From: Allobaculum sp. | Lineage (GTDB): Bacteria; Bacillota_I; Bacilli_A; Erysipelotrichales; Erysipelotrichaceae | DNA length: 5,449 bases | Reading direction: 5' to 3' | Assembly: GCA_014803815.1 (NCBI GenBank) | Contig: JAAVAY010000128.1 | Coordinates: 1-5,449 of the forward strand | In this document: positions 4,592 to 5,449 of the stretch, one piece after another | How positions within the stretch are numbered: the stretch's first letter is position 1 | Layout: every line of letters starts with the position of its first letter | Position numbers and translations under genes: made by a program | Notes under the pieces: generated by a model | The model's database searches: none | The model's input: the letters and a program-made list of their open reading frames with translations, nothing else | Told to the model about the DNA's origin: nothing

Positions 4592-5449
4592 ATGCCAAGA
4601 AAAGCTACCAAAAAAAAGGAAGTCAAAAAATCATTTGAGCAACAAATGTGGGATGCTGCTTGTGTACTTTGGGGGCATATTCCTGCTTCAGACTATCGAA
4701 AAATTATCATTGGCCTTATTTTATTGCGATATATCTCTGTAGCCTTTGATAAAAGATACCAATATCTTCTCGAAAATTATCCTGATGAAATTAATGATCG
4801 AGATAGCTATATTTCTAAAAATGTCTTTTATATTCCCGAAGAAGCGCGATGGGAGATTATCGCAAAAGCGGCCACCACTCCAGAAATTGGAAAAACAATT
4901 GACAACGCGATGCGGGCCATCGAAAGAGAAAATGATTCTTTAAAAGGAGTACTTCCTAAAAATTACGCTTCTCCTGATTTAGATCAGAAAGTTCTAGGTG
5001 AGGTGGTTAATATCTTTACCAATGCTATTGACGAAAAAGATATTGATCATAGTAAAGATCTTTTAGGAAGAACTTATGAGTATTGCTTACGCATGTTTGC
5101 TTCCAAAGAAGGAAAAAATGGTGGAGAGTTTTATACTCCAGCGAGTGTTGTAAAGACATTAGTAGAAGTGTTGAAGCCTACTGAAAAAAGTCGAATTTAT
5201 GATCCATGTGCTGGGTCAGGTGGGATGTTTGTTCAATCTGAGAAGTTTATTGAGGATCATGCAGGAGCAAGAGGAAAAGCTTCTATCTATGGACAAGAGT
5301 CCAATGCTGACACTTGGAAAATGGCGAAGATGAATATGGCTATTCGAGGAATTGATGCTGATTTCGGAACCCATCAAGCGGATACCTTGAGAAATGATCT
5401 TCATAAAACGCTTAAAGCCGATATTATTATGGCCAATCCACCTTTCAAC
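4592..5449 (+). CDS. hsdM: Type I restriction-modification methyltransferase subunit HsdM, N-terminal 286 residues (cut by window edge)
   Basis: HsdM is the adenine-N6 methyltransferase subunit of a type I restriction-modification complex (with HsdS for specificity and HsdR for cleavage). Residues about 13-150 are the HsdM N-terminal helical domain (SFEQQMWDAACVLWGHIPAS near the start). The catalytic domain follows: GGEFYTP (177-183), DPCAGSGG (204-211, SAM-binding motif I), the YGQES segment (233-237), and NPPF (282-285, the catalytic N/DPPY/F motif IV, as expected for an N6-adenine enzyme). The frame is open to the last base; the remaining roughly 200 residues lie outside. AAGGAG (4581-4586) five bases before the ATG gives a strong start. 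No defect is seen in the visible part. hsdS and hsdR would be expected downstream. Confidence 0.97.
   Translation, partial: MPRKATKKKEVKKSFEQQMWDAACVLWGHIPASDYRKIIIGLILLRYISVAFDKRYQYLLENYPDEINDRDSYISKNVFYIPEEARWEIIAKAATTPEIGKTIDNAMRAIERENDSLKGVLPKNYASPDLDQKVLGEVVNIFTNAIDEKDIDHSKDLLGRTYEYCLRMFASKEGKNGGEFYTPASVVKTLVEVLKPTEKSRIYDPCAGSGGMFVQSEKFIEDHAGARGKASIYGQESNADTWKMAKMNMAIRGIDADFGTHQADTLRNDLHKTLKADIIMANPPFN

Noticed and set aside
4746..4943. Plus-strand 65-codon ORF within hsdM
   Set aside because: Out-of-frame shadow of the HsdM coding sequence.
5216..5404. Minus-strand 62-codon ORF within hsdM
   Set aside because: Antisense to the conserved SAM-binding region of HsdM, with no start signal.

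Overview
The window looks like the chromosome of a low-GC Gram-positive bacterium (Bacillota). It is AT-rich, has AAGGAG-type ribosome binding sites, uses TGG for Trp and does not read TGA as Trp, so it is not a mycoplasma. The exact lineage cannot be fixed from the sequence; a gut or oral Bacillota (Erysipelotrichia-like or Lactobacillales-like) is only an inference from the gene families present.

Layout. Minus strand, 1-960: a two-gene operon. A cupin-containing XRE regulator (403-960) is followed by a metallo-beta-lactamase-fold hydrolase (388 down to 1, truncated by the window edge). The regulator has an extended -10 promoter buried in a perfect 17-bp dyad, suggesting autoregulation. Minus strand, 1155-2231: ilvE, a branched-chain aminotransferase, intact, with its own terminator (1101-1134). 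Its upstream region (2232-2401) holds a strong hairpin and a 22-codon Leu/Ile/Val-containing ORF that resembles a leader-peptide attenuator but lacks a visible Shine-Dalgarno sequence. No T-box is visible.

Plus strand, 2639-4411: a BspA-like (DUF285) repeat-protein gene with eleven repeats of about 26 residues, a bacterial Ig-like (Big_2) domain and a C-terminal SHOCT-like segment. It has no signal peptide and no cell-wall anchor. The reading frame is broken twice inside the repeat array, by a 7-bp tandem duplication (3080-3093) and by about 59 extra bases (around 3249-3314). The two insertions sum to 66 nt, so the last part returns to the first frame, but stops lie between. It is either a decaying gene or an OFF state that recombination between repeats could restore. 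A terminator follows at 4469-4520.

Plus strand, 4592-5449: the start of hsdM, the methyltransferase subunit of a type I restriction-modification system, running off the window. Its partners hsdS and hsdR would be expected beyond the edge.

The left half is ordinary metabolism and regulation. The right half (2400-5449) is accessory in character: a repeat-rich, mutating protein gene next to a restriction system.
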